NCBI GenBank assembly: GCA_951799405.1
Contig: OX637345.1
Coordinates: 13,516,001-13,580,000 of the forward strand
DNA: 64,000 nucleotides
Direction of reading: 5' to 3'
Origin: Agapetus fuscipes
Taxonomy: Eukaryota > Arthropoda > Insecta > Trichoptera > Glossosomatidae
Of the stretch, positions 46,862 through 57,356 are shown one piece after another. The position numbers and the translations under genes were made by a program. Under the pieces are notes generated by a model. The model made no database searches. It saw nothing but the letters and a program-made list of their open reading frames with translations, and was not told where the DNA came from. Position 1 is the first letter of the stretch. Each line of letters begins with the position of its first letter.

Positions 46862-47165
46862 AACGCAAAAAAGAAACGCAGCTAAGCTACACATATAGTG
46901 TAACTTTTTGCCGCGTTATCCCCGAAGGAGTCGCATGTGGCGAATTGAACCTATTTATTTTAACAGGTAAGGGGGCCGGCCTAACGCCAACCACTTGAGT
47001 TGAAGTGGGGGTTTCCCAGCTCCCGAGAGAGCTGGTACTCATTTTTTTGTGAAGGCTGAATACACCCCGAAACGGGAAATCATTTCTGAGACCCTCAGTG
47101 GGGTTCTAACACGAGCTCAAGGAATGGAATGCAAGCACTCTACCAACTGAGCCATCGACCGGACA
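46862..47165 (-). repeat. SINE S1, near full length
   Basis: Minus strand: GTCCGGTCGATGGCTCAGTT, GAGCTCGTGTTAGAACCCCA, AATGATTTCCCGTTTCGGGG (middle shortened), CTCTCGGGAGCTGGGAAACC and GATAACGCGGCAAAAAGTTA. Confidence 0.85.
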
Positions 47166-47169
47166 ACAA

Positions 47170-47645
47170 TGAGATAAAAATTATAATTTTTGTCCTAATG
47201 GAGCATCCAAAACACCTGTTGAAGAATCAGCGTCGTCGGTACAACAAGCAACTCTATGACATCTACAATGAACCTGATGTGACCAGTTACATCAAAATAG
47301 GGCGCCAGCTGAGGGCTGGTCAAAGCCGCAAACCCCATTTAACACTTAACACTCCACCATCATAAGACCGGGGAGACTGCAAGGGTCAAAAGTGCGATGG
47401 ATGGACACAGTTTCCGGTATCTGCGTTCCTATCTTGTCCTATTCAAAACCAATATCCATCAAAGTTTCATTTGAGTGTCTCAAAACAAAGCCAACACATC
47501 ACTACGCAGCTTACAGCCCTGCTTTAAAGAATCAGGACATCAACCGCCACATCACCACTACTTTTGCGGCACTACAACAAGTGTCATAGGCCCCTAGAGT
47601 TTCTGAAAACTGGGGAGTCTCCCGTACAGGATTCCCTAAAAAGGA
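47170..47645 (+). pseudogene. probable LINE-C remnant
   Basis: Reads KHLLKNQRRRYNKQLYDIYN and TSYIKIGRQLRAGQSRK, then stops. Its last part, GTGTCATAGGCCCCTAGAGT to CAGGATTCCCTAAA, equals 14411-14476 with few changes, so the two loci carry the same element. I cannot name the clade. Confidence 0.45.
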
Positions 47646-47824
47646 AAAAAAGTGTGAATGCGGATGCAGTGAAACGGGATGGAAAGTAAATTCGATTTAC
47701 CTTCAACTTTTTTACTTTTTACTACAGGTGAGAGTGGAGAAGAATCCTGGATTCAGCCAAGGCTGGATTGATCTAATAGTAGATAAAATAGAAAAACAAT
47801 TTTGTATTCGATTACGGCGAGTAT

Positions 47825-47880
47825 AATATAATTCTACGACCGGTTTCATGAACAATCCGTTCGCATCGTCAGGTGGCTAA
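47825..47880 (-). other. hammerhead-like motif, second locus
   Basis: Minus strand: CTGACGA, T, GCGAAC-loop-GTTCAT (four strong pairs, one mismatch, one wobble), GAAA, CCGGTC, GTAG. The core words equal those at 2460-2520 while the stem II bases differ. Confidence 0.3.
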
Positions 47881-48227
47881 ATAAATACTAAATGGTTCAG
47901 ATACGGAATTAATCGTTGAGAGTGTCCTGTGAGGGTATGAGGGAGGGAGGGGATGCAGGACGGCCATGTGTGGAGTTTGCGTCATCTGGATCATTTCTTA
48001 GGGATTGCTTCCTCGGGAATATGGTCAACAGAAGGGATGAATTGGGGACCAGGATGTTTTTAATAAGTGTGTTAGTGAAATATTTGTTAATATTAATTAT
48101 TTCTAATGCGGAGAGAGTTGGTCCGTAGGAACTTGGGTGTAGAAGTTTGGTAACGTGTTAAGCAACATTGGGCGCGGATAGAACTTGGATGGGTTACCGC
48201 TCAGGTACACCGCGTGTCGTTGGCATC

Positions 48228-48535
48228 TTGGACCGGTCCGTAGTCCAGTGGCAACACTTCGGACTCGTAATTGGAAGGTTGTGGATTCGGATCCCGGCGG
48301 AGCACAAAAATATACCATTTATATTTCAAATGTGCTCTTCGCTGAGTTGAAAAATTCATAAACCTTTACCGAAGACCGGTCACTGAAAGGTCCATCCAAC
48401 CTTACAACAACTGGGTCTTGCTTGAGAATTGGCGCTTTCTACAGCGACGACCAAGCTCGCAGAGGGCTCTTGAGGTGTGATACACACAAAAACAGCGCTC
48501 ACCAAATAAATCATCCTAATATTATTATTAACGTG
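48228..48535 (+). repeat. SINE S2, full-length reference copy
   Basis: GACCGGTCCGTAGTCCAGTG (A box), GGATTCGGATCCCGG (B box), ATACCATTTATATTTCAAAT, GCTCTTCGCTGAGTTGAAAA, GAAAGGTCCATCCAACCTTA, CAACTGGGTCTTGCTTGAGA, GACGACCAAGCTCGCAGAGG, CTCACCAAATAAATCATCCT and (AAT)n. Confidence 0.9.
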
Positions 48536-48539
48536 ATTA

Positions 48540-49105
48540 TGGAAGGAATATCTAGTCTCTATTATGTGGTGAAGTGCCTCTACAATTAATACAATCTCTA
48601 ATGGTACCTACTTATATATATTTTTATTTCTCGGAAACGTCTTAAGAGACAATGCTGGAGGAAGATAGTTCGTAGCAAAGAGGATAACAAATAATAATGT
48701 GTAGTTGAATAAGGAGGAAAAAGAGAAACAGGGTAAGAAGAAAACTGGGATGGATGAGACAGAAAAAAAGCAGAAGACGAAGAAATGCAAAAGGAGAAGG
48801 GGAAGAAAGCAAGCAGAAAGCAGGGGGCGGAGTAAAAAAATAATAGAAACACAAAAGCAAAGGAATTTTAATGTTCTGTTTTTGCTTAGTGGGGCCGTCC
48901 ACTCGACTTCGGGGGGTAATTAAAAATGTAAATAGACGTATTTTTAGGGGGCGGCCATTCTGCCAGGCTATGGGGTAGAGGGGGGGGGGGGGGTAGGGGG
49001 CGCTGGGGGAGGTATCGGGGGTGGGGGTGGCATAAGTAACTAGGCGCAGGGAGGAAGTTAAAGAAATGAAAACACTTTTTACTTTTGTATTTTATTGTTA
49101 AAATA
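48540..49105. other. purine-rich tract with G runs, no gene
   Basis: 48700-48850 is almost pure A/G on the + strand; 48975-49035 has runs of up to 14 G. The open frames here on either strand are K/E- or F/S-rich low complexity, so not genes. Confidence 0.5.
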
Positions 49106-49115
49106 AAAATGATGT

Positions 49116-49316
49116 TGCTGGAGTGATGCTTTCCGGGATCTGTTGCCGTGGTCTGTGGGAGCTGGAGCTTCCGGACGTTTCGCCCATTTCTACGATGGGC
49201 TTCTTCAGCGTGAAGTATGATGATGATCTTGATGAGAACTGTCACAGTTCTGTCAAGTTCTGTCACAGTTCTGTCACAGACCACGGCAACAGATCCCGGA
49301 AAGCATCACTCCAGCA
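49116..49316. repeat. foldback with perfect 42-bp arms and hammerhead-like centre
   Basis: 49116-49157 is the exact reverse complement of 49275-49316. Between the arms, on the minus strand (about 49168-49217), lies CTTCACG, CTGAAGA, A, stem GCCCAT/ATGGGC, GAAA, CGTC, CGGAAG: a possible hammerhead with 6-bp stem I (one bulge) and 6-bp stem II. CTGTCACAGTT words repeat at 49226-49275. The element seems to extend beyond the right arm to TAAGCCTAAAACTC. Confidence 0.82.
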
Positions 49317-49494
49317 TCATCAGCCGGCCGTGTAAGCCTAAAACTCTTAAAAATTATGTGTTTGTTATATGGATGTGAAGGCTTTAAAAATGTAGCCCAC
49401 AGTGCATATCTGACAGACGCGTGCATAGGGTATAGACAAATACATTTTAAAATAAATAAATATTTTCCCCCATTCCTTTAAAATAACTCGTTTG

Positions 49495-49640
49495 AAATTG
49501 ACTGAAGTGCTAACGATGGCTCCAATCTAACTTAAATTTATACTTTTAAATCTGAATATCAAGCTTAAATACGTTTTTTCCCATATATTGCCTTCCAATT
49601 AGGCTCATGTGCCTATATGAGATGCACACCCCTGATATCT
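49495..49640 (+). repeat. dispersed repeat shared with 2362-2700
   Basis: GACTGAAGTGCTAACGATGG, ATCAAGCTTAAATACGTTTT and TATGAGATGCACACCCCTGA match both ends of 2362-2700. The copy here lacks about 200 bp present there, including the hammerhead-like part. Confidence 0.65.
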
Positions 49641-49659
49641 GATAACATTTGTACACTCT

Positions 49660-49835
49660 CTGTCTTGTGCAGTCTCAGTCCATGATCCCAGGACTTCAGC
49701 GTCATGTGTAATGTTGTCACTTATTTACTTTCTTGGTGTCACTATCACCTTGTAGTCTCACCACCATCCTCCAGGACTCTCTGTCTTGTGCAGCCTCAGT
49801 CCATGGTTCACTGACACCTAAGACTTCAGCGTCAT
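49660..49835 (-). repeat. LINE ORF2 end, tandem pair
   Basis: Same unit as 35454-35665 (TCTTGTGCAGCCTCAGTCCA, CAGCGTCATGT, CTTATTTACTTTCTTGGTGT). Confidence 0.65.
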
Positions 49836-49839
49836 GTAG

Positions 49840-50205
49840 AATGTCACTTTCACAATAATTCTTCGTTTTTGACTCTCAATAATTGAGTTCTGTAAACAGT
49901 CTAAATGATCCTGAATACATTTTATAAAGTCGCCCTTTTTTTTCAGTGTTTTATTTTTTGTCTCTCCAACTCCACCCCTTGTTTTTGCACCCCTTTCTTT
50001 CTTGGAACCTCCGTCTTCCCATTAGCAATACTACAGATAAGAAAAGCCTGCTTAATGACGTTTTGTTAAACTTTTCCGAAAAAAAAGAAGCAATAACGTT
50101 GGAATTTCCAGCTACTATTTTAAAAAGAAAAATTAACCAGCATCTAAATAATATTTTGTGTAAACTTTTGTGGGAAATATGAATGTATTTATTTCCTTTA
50201 GGTTG
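49840..50205. other. unassigned stretch
   Basis: A 78-codon + frame at 49946 and a 96-codon - frame at 49951 overlap. NDVLLNFSEKKEAITLEFPA reads protein-like, but there is no family match I know. Confidence 0.3.
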
Positions 50206-50207
50206 GT

Positions 50208-50420
50208 TCCTTGACTTATAGGTTGGTATGCGGCTGACCACCCATGCTGTAAAAATGGTTCACTTTACCAGTGTCACTCCTGTTTCAGGGAAGGACGGCA
50301 AGAGTTGCAGTGTTCACATGCGGCATGCGCAAGCGTGAAATTGTACGTGTCTGCTTGTGAGAATGCATATAATGAGAATCCCCAATGAAAAAATATCTTT
50401 GCAACTTAGATTAGAATAGA
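50208..50420 (+). repeat. R1 tail repeat, middle deleted
   Basis: Starts TTCCTTGACTTATAGGTTGG; after GCAAGAGTTGCAGTG it jumps to TTCACATGCGGCATGCGCAA; ends TTTGCAACTTAGATTAGAAT. Confidence 0.88.
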
Positions 50421-50679
50421 TAAAAGTTAGACACAATTTTATCACGTCAAAAATATTTACAAATAAGTATCGGTCAGTCTTACTTCACTCAATGTTTTAC
50501 TATTGAAGTTGCTTCCTTGAAAATGGTGTGTTAACAAAAAAAAGCTCGAGGTATTTAAATCAATTTGTGAAGGTGGTGTCTGTGAGTAACCGGCCTGAAC
50601 TGTCCTTTGCTTACACCAAATCACTGACGTAGGCTCGTCAGATATAAAATTCTTCTGCAACCAGGTTCATTTGTCTTTT

Positions 50680-50860
50680 CATATTTTTATGTGGTCTTCC
50701 AGCTGGACGTTGACCAATTGTCATCTCATAAGCTACGGTGTGAGTGAGTCTATCATGGCTAATTTCTGGAGACATGGTCTCTCATCTTACTATGTCCTCT
50801 TTTTCACAGACTTGTATGTTGTCTTCCAGCTGGACGTGGACCAATTGTCGTATCATTGTA
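50680..50860 (+). repeat. 126-bp repeat, second locus (about 1.4 copies)
   Basis: TTTTATGTGGTCTTCCAGCT, GACCAATTGTCATCTCATAA and GTCTCTCATCTTACTATGTC match the array at 29808-30312, and closest to its fourth copy (ACATGGTCTCTC, TATGTCC). Confidence 0.88.
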
Positions 50861-50864
50861 GGTA

Positions 50865-51540
50865 AATTCTGAAAAAAGAAATAAAAATATATATTGTAAA
50901 ATTCGTCATATTTTTCAAATCCTACAACAAATAAAATACTATAGGAATCAGAAGTTGATTTAATGTAGATATTTTTAAAAATGGTATTCAATTCTAAAGG
51001 AGGAAAATGGGGGGAAGAATGACGTCACGAAATAAAGATGGCTACCTTAAAAATTTAATACCCTCCCCCCCTTCGGAATCTTCCCCCTCATATTTCTCTT
51101 TTTCCTTTGGCAATAATAAACATAACGGATTTCTTTATTGCCACCCCCTTCCCCCACCCATTTTAACCCCACCCCCCTCCCATGGACGTCCGTTTCCCCC
51201 CCCAAATTCTTCTTTTTCTTCTTTCTCCCCTTTTTACACTCTTCCCTCTTTTTATTCCATAAAGGTAATATATTTAAAGGAAAAATGTTCACTCCAAATT
51301 TTTATTACACCGAATACACGATTGTTTTTTCAAAACTTCGAGGATTGGAAACAACTTCCTCACTAGAAAATAGACGATTTTTTTAATTGAATGCTTCACG
51401 GCGCCCTTTTTAAGGCTCCGTGGCGCTCCAGGTAGCCGCGATGAACAGTTTGAGAACCACTGCTTACTTTACAAAGAATAAAATGTCCGAACATGGCTTA
51501 GTTGGTAAATACTTGCGTTTAATGCTAGAGGGCTAGGGTT
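50865..51540. other. unassigned; C-rich tracts
   Basis: 51060-51240 is pyrimidine-rich with many CCCCC runs; frames on both strands are low complexity. 51395-51475 contains GGCTCCGTGGCGCTCCAGGT and GAGAACCACTGCTTAC, words that I associate with MITE-like repeats, but I cannot define ends. Confidence 0.4.
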
Positions 51541-51544
51541 ACGC

Positions 51545-52042
51545 AAAGCGCAACTACGCAACTAAGCTACACATATAGTGTATCTTCTTTCCTGCCTTAC
51601 CCCGAAGGGGTCGCATGTGGTGCTTCGGGACCTTTTTATTTTTACAGGTAAGAGGGCCGGCCTCACACCAACCACTTTCAGTTGAAGTGGGGGTTTCCCA
51701 GCTCCCGGGGGGGCTGGTTCTCATTTCTTGTGAAGGCTGAATACAACTTTGAGATCAAACCCTTGCTCTCGGCATGGAATGCAAGCATTCTACAAATTGA
51801 GCTATCGACATTTTTACGAGCTTAATCGTCGTCGCTACAAAGCGCCAATTCTCAAGCAAGACCCAGTTGCTGTAAGGCTGAATGGACCTTTGGTGACCGG
51901 TCATTGGTAAAGGTTTTATGAACTTTTCAACCCACCGAAAGGCAAATTTGAAAATGGTATATTTTTTGTGCTCCGCCGGGAATCGAACCCAAAACCTTCC
52001 CATTCAGAGTCCGAAGTGTTATCACTGGATTACGGACCGGTC
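51545..52042 (-). repeat. composite SINE S2-S1, second copy
   Basis: Minus strand: GACCGGTCCGTAATCCAGTG, S2 body to GCTTTGTAGCGACGACGATT and AAGCTCGTAAAAATGTCGAT, then the S1 head GATAGCTCAATTTGTAGAAT, GGGTTTGATCTCAAAG and the S1 3' part. The join and the S1 internal deletion equal those at 28750-29255. Confidence 0.88.
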
Positions 52043-52189
52043 ATCTACATAAAATAGAGCGCGTCAGAAATTATGTTACGTTTCGTAATATAAGGCTCGT
52101 CTCATTACCTGTGAAAATAAATGGCAGGAAAAACGCTAAGGGGTTGAGTTAATAGTGAATGGGCAAAAAATAAATGTAGGCTGAAAGAA

Positions 52190-52290
52190 GATGTGAAATT
52201 TCTACTGAGAGCTTGGTGATGGATATGAAGAAATTTAATGAGGTATGCAAGGATAGAATGAAATGGAGGAAAATCTGGTAAGGCTTTGGC
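52190..52290 (+). repeat. LINE-A ORF2 end fragment
   Basis: Codes VMDMKKFNEVCKDRMKWRKIW, the EV-CKDR-KWR end of LINE-A. No R1 follows. Confidence 0.65.
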
Positions 52291-52299
52291 CAGACTTAC

Positions 52300-52740
52300 A
52301 GAAATATCAACAAAGTTACAGAGACATTGTTTCTACTTATCTATTTTCCTTGTGATCTCTTTTTTCATTTCTTAATTTGTGTTGTGATCCTGGTCATCGT
52401 CACCTATGTAATTGGTTATACATTTTCCCTGAAGGGACAATTTCCCCTTTCATCCGATTTTCTGAAATAAAAGAAAAATAATATTGAAAATTTTGATTAC
52501 GTAAAAAATTCATAATTACTTACATAAATTTAATTTGTAATTAAATTTATGAATTACGGGAATAAAGTGACTTTTAAATTATGCCATAACATGAAATTGA
52601 TTTTGATGAATATTTATTTTTTCAATTGATTTGTAAATATTTTTTGGAAATACGTGATACTAGAGAAATTTATCAGACAAGGTAATGTCAGTTTTTAATA
52701 TTTTTTCAAAAAAATTGAAACAGAAATTTAAACAAAATAA
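52300..52740. other. AT-rich stretch, nothing recognised
   Basis: A short inverted pair AATTTAATTTGTAATTAAATT lies near 52527. No gene. Confidence 0.4.
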
Positions 52741-52744
52741 GCAT

Positions 52745-52895
52745 GACTGGTTATGCTTGTGACGTGTAACAAATAAGCCTTGCAACTTTTGCCGACCTTC
52801 TCTGAAACAGGGCTATAACTGTAACTCTGCAGATTTGCCTCCATTTCTTCCTATCCTTACATACCTCTTTCAATTCATTCATATCCATCACGTTA
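52745..52895 (-). repeat. R1 and LINE-A ORF end fragments
   Basis: 52770-52815 keeps CCTTGCAACTTTTGCCGACC and TCTGAAACAGGG of R1. 52828-52892 on the minus strand codes VMDMNELKEVCKDRKKWRQICR. Confidence 0.6.
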
Positions 52896-52899
52896 ATAA

Positions 52900-53350
52900 A
52901 AACGCAACTAAGCTACACATATAGTGCAACTTCTTGCCACGTTATCTCCGAAGGGGTCGCATATGGCGAGTAAACCTATTTTTTTTACAGGTAAGGGGTC
53001 CGGTCGATAGCTCAGTTGGTAGAGTGCTTGCATTCCCGTGTAAAACGTGCATGCCTGTAAAAATAAATAGATTCAACTCGCCACATGCGACCCCTTCGGG
53101 GATAACGCGGCAAGAAATTACACTAAATGTGTAGCTTAGTTGCGTTGCGTTTTGCGTTAAGGGAGCTGGCCTTAAGCCAACCACTTCAGTGAAGTGGGGG
53201 TTTCACCGCTCCCGAGAAGGGCTGGTACTCATTTCTTGTGAAGGCTGAGTAAACCTTGCCGGTTTTTTTTATTAAAGGTTTGAAAGATTCGAACCCGAGC
53301 TCTCGGCATAGAATACAAACACTCTACCAACTGAACTATCAACTGGACTA
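52900..53350. repeat. cluster of rearranged SINE S1 pieces
   Basis: 52905-52995 (-) is an S1 3' end. 52997-53040 (+) is an S1 head (GGTCGATAGCTCAGTTGGTA). 53050-53155 (+) is an S1 3' end. 53160-53345 (-) is the middle and head, with the GGTGTTTATTTC part lost. The pieces can pair as hairpins. Confidence 0.78.
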
Positions 53351-53354
53351 CATT

Positions 53355-54005
53355 TTTCATACATTTTCTTCTTTTACATTCACTTTGTACATCCCATTCT
53401 TTCACGTTGACAAATCGAACCAAGTTTTAAAGCATGAGTGGTCAGCCTCATTAGTAAAAATTGTAATTTGATTTTTAGAAAATTGTTACCGCTCTGGATT
53501 TGCCCCATTCACAGTGCAGTAACCACACTCATAAAAGCAGTGCATTCGCAGTGAAAGAAAAACGAAAAACCGGGGTTGATTTTCTCGGAGAAAATCTTTT
53601 CAATGGGTTTCCTTTGCCGCTGTAAAAACTACCCTTATCTTAAAGGCTCTGTGCCGCAATATGTACGGAGCCTGGCGTTTCAGGACAAAAAACTGATAGC
53701 TGAAAAAGCTACTCGCCTCTGAAAAGCTTTTGTTCGAGGCTTAAATGCGTTTTGTGAATGGAAAGTGTGGTACTTGAGCTTTTTATGTACTTCCTTTAAT
53801 ACAAAAATATTTTTTTATATAAAGTAAAAAAAAATAAACATGGTGGATGATATTTTAAGTGCAGATTTAATGAAGTGTGAAAGGTTTCTGTGGTTCATGA
53901 AATTAAAGTCCGATTTATACATACTTTTACTTCTAAAGAAATCTTTTTTGGCGAAAATGTTTTATTTATTTTTGAATTGAACTCATATGAAGGTAGATTG
54001 TAATT
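53355..54005. other. unassigned stretch
   Basis: CCATTCACAGTGCAG near 53507 and CATTCACAAAACGCATTT (inverted, near 53750) may be weak ends of a roughly 255-bp MITE. No gene. Confidence 0.35.
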
Positions 54006-54011
54006 GTGATC

Positions 54012-54592
54012 CAACGCAACTACAACGCAACTAAGCTACACATTTAGTGCAGCTTCTTGCCGCGTTATCCCCGAAGGGGTGGCGAGTTCAACCTATTTAT
54101 TTTTACAGGTAAGGGGGCCGGACTTACGCCAACCCCTTCAGACGCGATGCACAGTTTGAGATATCTGCTTACTTTGCAAAAAATAAAATGTCCGAACGAT
54201 GGCTTAGTTGGTAGAATACTTGCGTTTGATGCCAGAGGGTTAGGGTTACGCAAAACGCAACTACGCAACTAAGCTACACATATTGTGTAACTTCTTGCCT
54301 GCGTTTCCCCGAAGGGATCGCATGTGGCGCTTCGGGACCTTTTTGTTTTTACAGGTAAGGGGGCCAGCCTCACACCAACCACTTTCAGTTGAAGTGGGGG
54401 TTTTCCAGCTCCCGAGAGAGCTGGTACTCATTTCTTGTGAAGGCTGAGTAAACCTTGCCGGTATTTTATTTTGGGGTTGGAAATAAGCACCGAAACGGGA
54501 AATCACTTCTGACACCCTTGGTGGGATTCGAACCCGAGCTCACGGCATGGAATGCAAGCATTCTACCAACTGAGCTATCGACCGGACTTCCA
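54012..54592 (-). repeat. two SINE S1 copies in tandem (one partial, one full)
   Basis: 54012-54135 is an S1 3' end. 54250-54592 is nearly full length: minus strand GTCCGGTCGATAGCTCAGTT, GGTTCGAATCCCACCAAGGG, TTCCCGTTTCGGTGCTTATT, to AATATGTGTAGCTTAGTTGC. Between them, GGCTTAGTTGGTAGAATACT resembles another tRNA-like head and also occurs at 51495. Confidence 0.85.
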
Positions 54593-54599
54593 AAAAAAA

Positions 54600-54800
54600 A
54601 AAATTGGTTACTTAGCCTTCGCAAGACATGCGACCCTGAACCTGCCACGATCAGGGGGACCCTAACTTCAATTGAAGTAGTTGGTATAAGACCGGATCTT
54701 ATCTATGAAAATAAATAGGTTCAACTCGGTACATGTGACTCCTTCGGGAACAACGCGGTATGGAGTTGCACTATATATGTAGCTATGTGGCGTTTACTTT
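54600..54800 (+). repeat. SINE S1, 3' half, diverged
   Basis: TTACTTAGCCTTCGCAAGAC, AACTTCAATTGAAGTAGTTG, CTATGAAAATAAATAGGTTC and CTCCTTCGGGAACAACGCGG, ending TATATGTAGCTATG. Confidence 0.75.
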
Positions 54801-54804
54801 AATA

Positions 54805-55090
54805 CATACTTAATGGTATATTAATTTAAAAATATAAATATTCAAATGGACGTTGATCAATTCTTTAATCAGTGTTGGTAGATTGTGATTATATGTCTAG
54901 CTTAGTTACGGGTTTTTTAACTAAATAATTTTACTATTGGATTTATTGATATTTTTATACAGGTCGTAGATTAGTGGATGGTAAAACTGCTTGCTTTTTT
55001 AAAGGTGCCACGTTTAAACCTAAGTATATATTAATTAAAGTAAAAACTATTTTGTATATATTTTCAGAGTTAGTGTTATCACAGTTAGTT
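54805..55090. other. AT-rich stretch, nothing recognised
   Basis: No gene or repeat that I can place. Confidence 0.35.
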
Positions 55091-55095
55091 AGTTA

Positions 55096-55350
55096 TTCCT
55101 TGACTTATAGGTTGGTATGAGGCTGACAACCCATACTGTAAAAAATGGTTCACTTTGCCAATGTCATCCCTGTTTCAGGTAAGGTCGGCAAGAGTTGCAG
55201 GGCTTACATGTTCATTTGAGATTGGGTTTATATATTGTAGGTCCACGTGCGGCATGTGTGAGCTCGAAATTATGCGTGTCTGCTTGTGAAAATGCGTTTA
55301 ATATGAATCTCAAATGATACATATCTTTGCAACTTAGATTTAGATTTTAG
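55096..55350 (+). repeat. R1 tail repeat, full
   Basis: Starts TTCCTTGACTTATAGGTTGG and ends TTTGCAACTTAGATTTAGAT. Confidence 0.9.
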
Positions 55351-55354
55351 AATG

Positions 55355-56280
55355 AAAAAGGGTTAAGTTGCAATTTTGGACATTACTTTTTTTAAATTCA
55401 ATTATTATTTTTAATTGTTTATTTTAGATCAAGGAGGATGAATAACGTAGGTACAAAAATAAAATGAGGGCCAACCAAATAATATTCTTTAAAAAAACAT
55501 TGTAAATAATTTGTTTTCTCTTAGAGAAAAAAATGTAAGCTGATGAAATGTTTTTTTTTTACCAAAGTCAAGGAGAATACCATTTCCGGTTGGTTTTAAT
55601 AACTCGGCAAGACAAAACGAAATAACTACTTTTTTTTCAACAGGGGGGGGGGGAGTCGAGCATCCTTCCTATCTCCCCCAAAAAATGGAACGAGGGGGGG
55701 GGGATTCACGCTGTCTTCAGTTCTGCAAATAATTGCCAAGATAACGCAGGACAAAAGGCTGTCCCACCGCCCCCCCAACACTTTTATAAATAGGGGGGTG
55801 TTTTCTTTCACTTTTAACGAATGCCTCCCCCTACCACCTCCACCGCCCCTTTTTGGGGGGATCTGGCACTCTGACTCCCCCCCCTTCCTTTCCCCTCCCC
55901 TCACTCCATCACAACTCTTTCTCTCTTTTTCTGATAAGGCCCTGTCGAGCGTACAGTCAGTCTAAATGATATTTTTTTAATTACATAATGCTTTGTACAA
56001 AATATACCTACTCTCTTGATGACATGATTTCCGATAAAATATTATAGGGAAAATAGTCAATGAAGATGACTTGAAATAAAATAATAATAATTTGTTTTCC
56101 TATCGCCAGGTCGTGCTTGTTTGGCTTATATACCATAAGATTGAAAGATTACCTTGCAATAAAATAGTCTTAAGAATCGCATTCTACACAATATGAAGTA
56201 AAAAGAAAACATGAAATATAATAGTGTGAAAGTCGTTTTACATATTATTTTTAAAGTCAATTTACGGTTTTCATAAGATT
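55355..56280. other. unassigned; G/C-run tract
   Basis: 55640-55910 has G runs of 8-9 then C runs up to 10. The 92-codon minus frame there is low-complexity. The remainder is A-rich. Confidence 0.45.
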
Positions 56281-56285
56281 TAAAT

Positions 56286-56548
56286 TCCTTGACTGATAGG
56301 TTGGTATGCGGCTGACCACCCATACTGTAAAAAATGGTTCACTTTGCCAATGTCACCCCTGCTTCAGGGAAGGTCGGCAAGAGTTGCAGGGCTTATGTTC
56401 ATTTGAGATTGTGTTTTTTATATTGTATGTCCACATGCGGCATGTGTAAGCGCAAAATTATGCGTGTCTGCTTGTGGGAATGCATTTAATATGAATCTCA
56501 AATGATACATATCTTTGCAGCTAAGATTTAGATTTAGATTTAGATAAG
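56286..56548 (+). repeat. R1 tail repeat, full
   Basis: Starts TTCCTTGACTGATAGGTTGG and ends AGATTTAGATTTAGATTTAG. Confidence 0.9.
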
Positions 56549-56664
56549 ACACATTGGTCCAGTTTACATACACACATTGCTCATGTAAAATTACCTTTGA
56601 TGGACTTAAGGCAAATAAGCACTAAGAGAACGAGGTGGGGACAGGTAAACTGGACATAAGAAAA

Positions 56665-56775
56665 CAATCAAATCAGTTGAAGTAGGGGCTTTCCAGCTCC
56701 CGAGGGGACTGGTACTCATTTCTTGGGAAAACTTAATAAGCCTTTTCGTTATTTTACATTAGGCTTAAAATAAAG
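56665..56775 (-). repeat. SINE S1, middle fragment
   Basis: GTTGAAGTAGGGGCTTTCCA, CTCCCGAGGGGACTGGTACT and CCTTTTCGTTATTTTACATT match the S1 centre inverted. Confidence 0.7.
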
Positions 56776-56779
56776 CATA

Positions 56780-57020
56780 TCTTTAATCTATAATCTAAGT
56801 TGCAAAGATATATAACATTTAAGATTCATATTAAATGCAATCTCACAAGTAGACACGTATAAGTTCACGCTTTTAACATACAACTCAACATACATACATA
56901 CAGCTCAACATACAACTCTTGCCAACCTTCCCTGAAACAGAGGTGACATTGACAAAGTAAACATTTTTTTTCAGTATGGGTGGTCAGCCTCATACCAATT
57001 TATAAGTCAAGGAATAAACA
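56780..57020 (-). repeat. R1 tail repeat, diverged
   Basis: Minus strand starts TTCCTTGACTTATAAATTGG. ACATACATACAGCTCAACAT replaces part of the middle. Ends TTTGCAACTTAGATTATAGA. Confidence 0.82.
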
Positions 57021-57034
57021 TCTATAATAATAAT

Positions 57035-57245
57035 CTATAATCTAAAATCTAAGTTGCAAGGATATATTAATTTAAAGCTCTCAGATGTATGCCCACAAAC
57101 CAACACGTGTAGTTCGCGCTTACAAATGCTGAATGCGTACTTACAAAGAAAATCCGAACCTCAAATGAACATAAGCCCTTCAAATTTTGCCGTCCTTCCC
57201 TGAAACAGGGGTGACATTGGCAAAGTGAACCATTTTTTACAGTAT
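57035..57245 (-). repeat. R1 tail repeat, 5' end missing
   Basis: Minus strand starts CCATACTGTAAAAAATGGTT and ends TCCTTGCAACTTAGATTTTA. Same subtype as 16137. Confidence 0.85.
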
Positions 57246-57350
57246 GGAACATCGTAACGGGAAATCGTTTCTTTAGCCCTCGGTGAGATTCAAAGCCGAG
57301 TTCTCAGCATAGGATGCTAGCATTCTATCAACTCAGCTATCTGATTGAGA
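57246..57350 (-). repeat. SINE S1, 5' part
   Basis: Minus strand: CAGATAGCTGAGTTGATAGA, GAGAACTCGGCTTTGAATCT, GATTTCCCGTTACGATGTTC. Joined directly to the R1 before it. Confidence 0.7.
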
Positions 57351-57356
57351 CATGTA

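Noticed and set aside
48598..48902. F/S-rich membrane-like frames on the minus strand
   Set aside because: They mirror an A/G-rich tract; three overlapping frames are equally open, as expected from composition.
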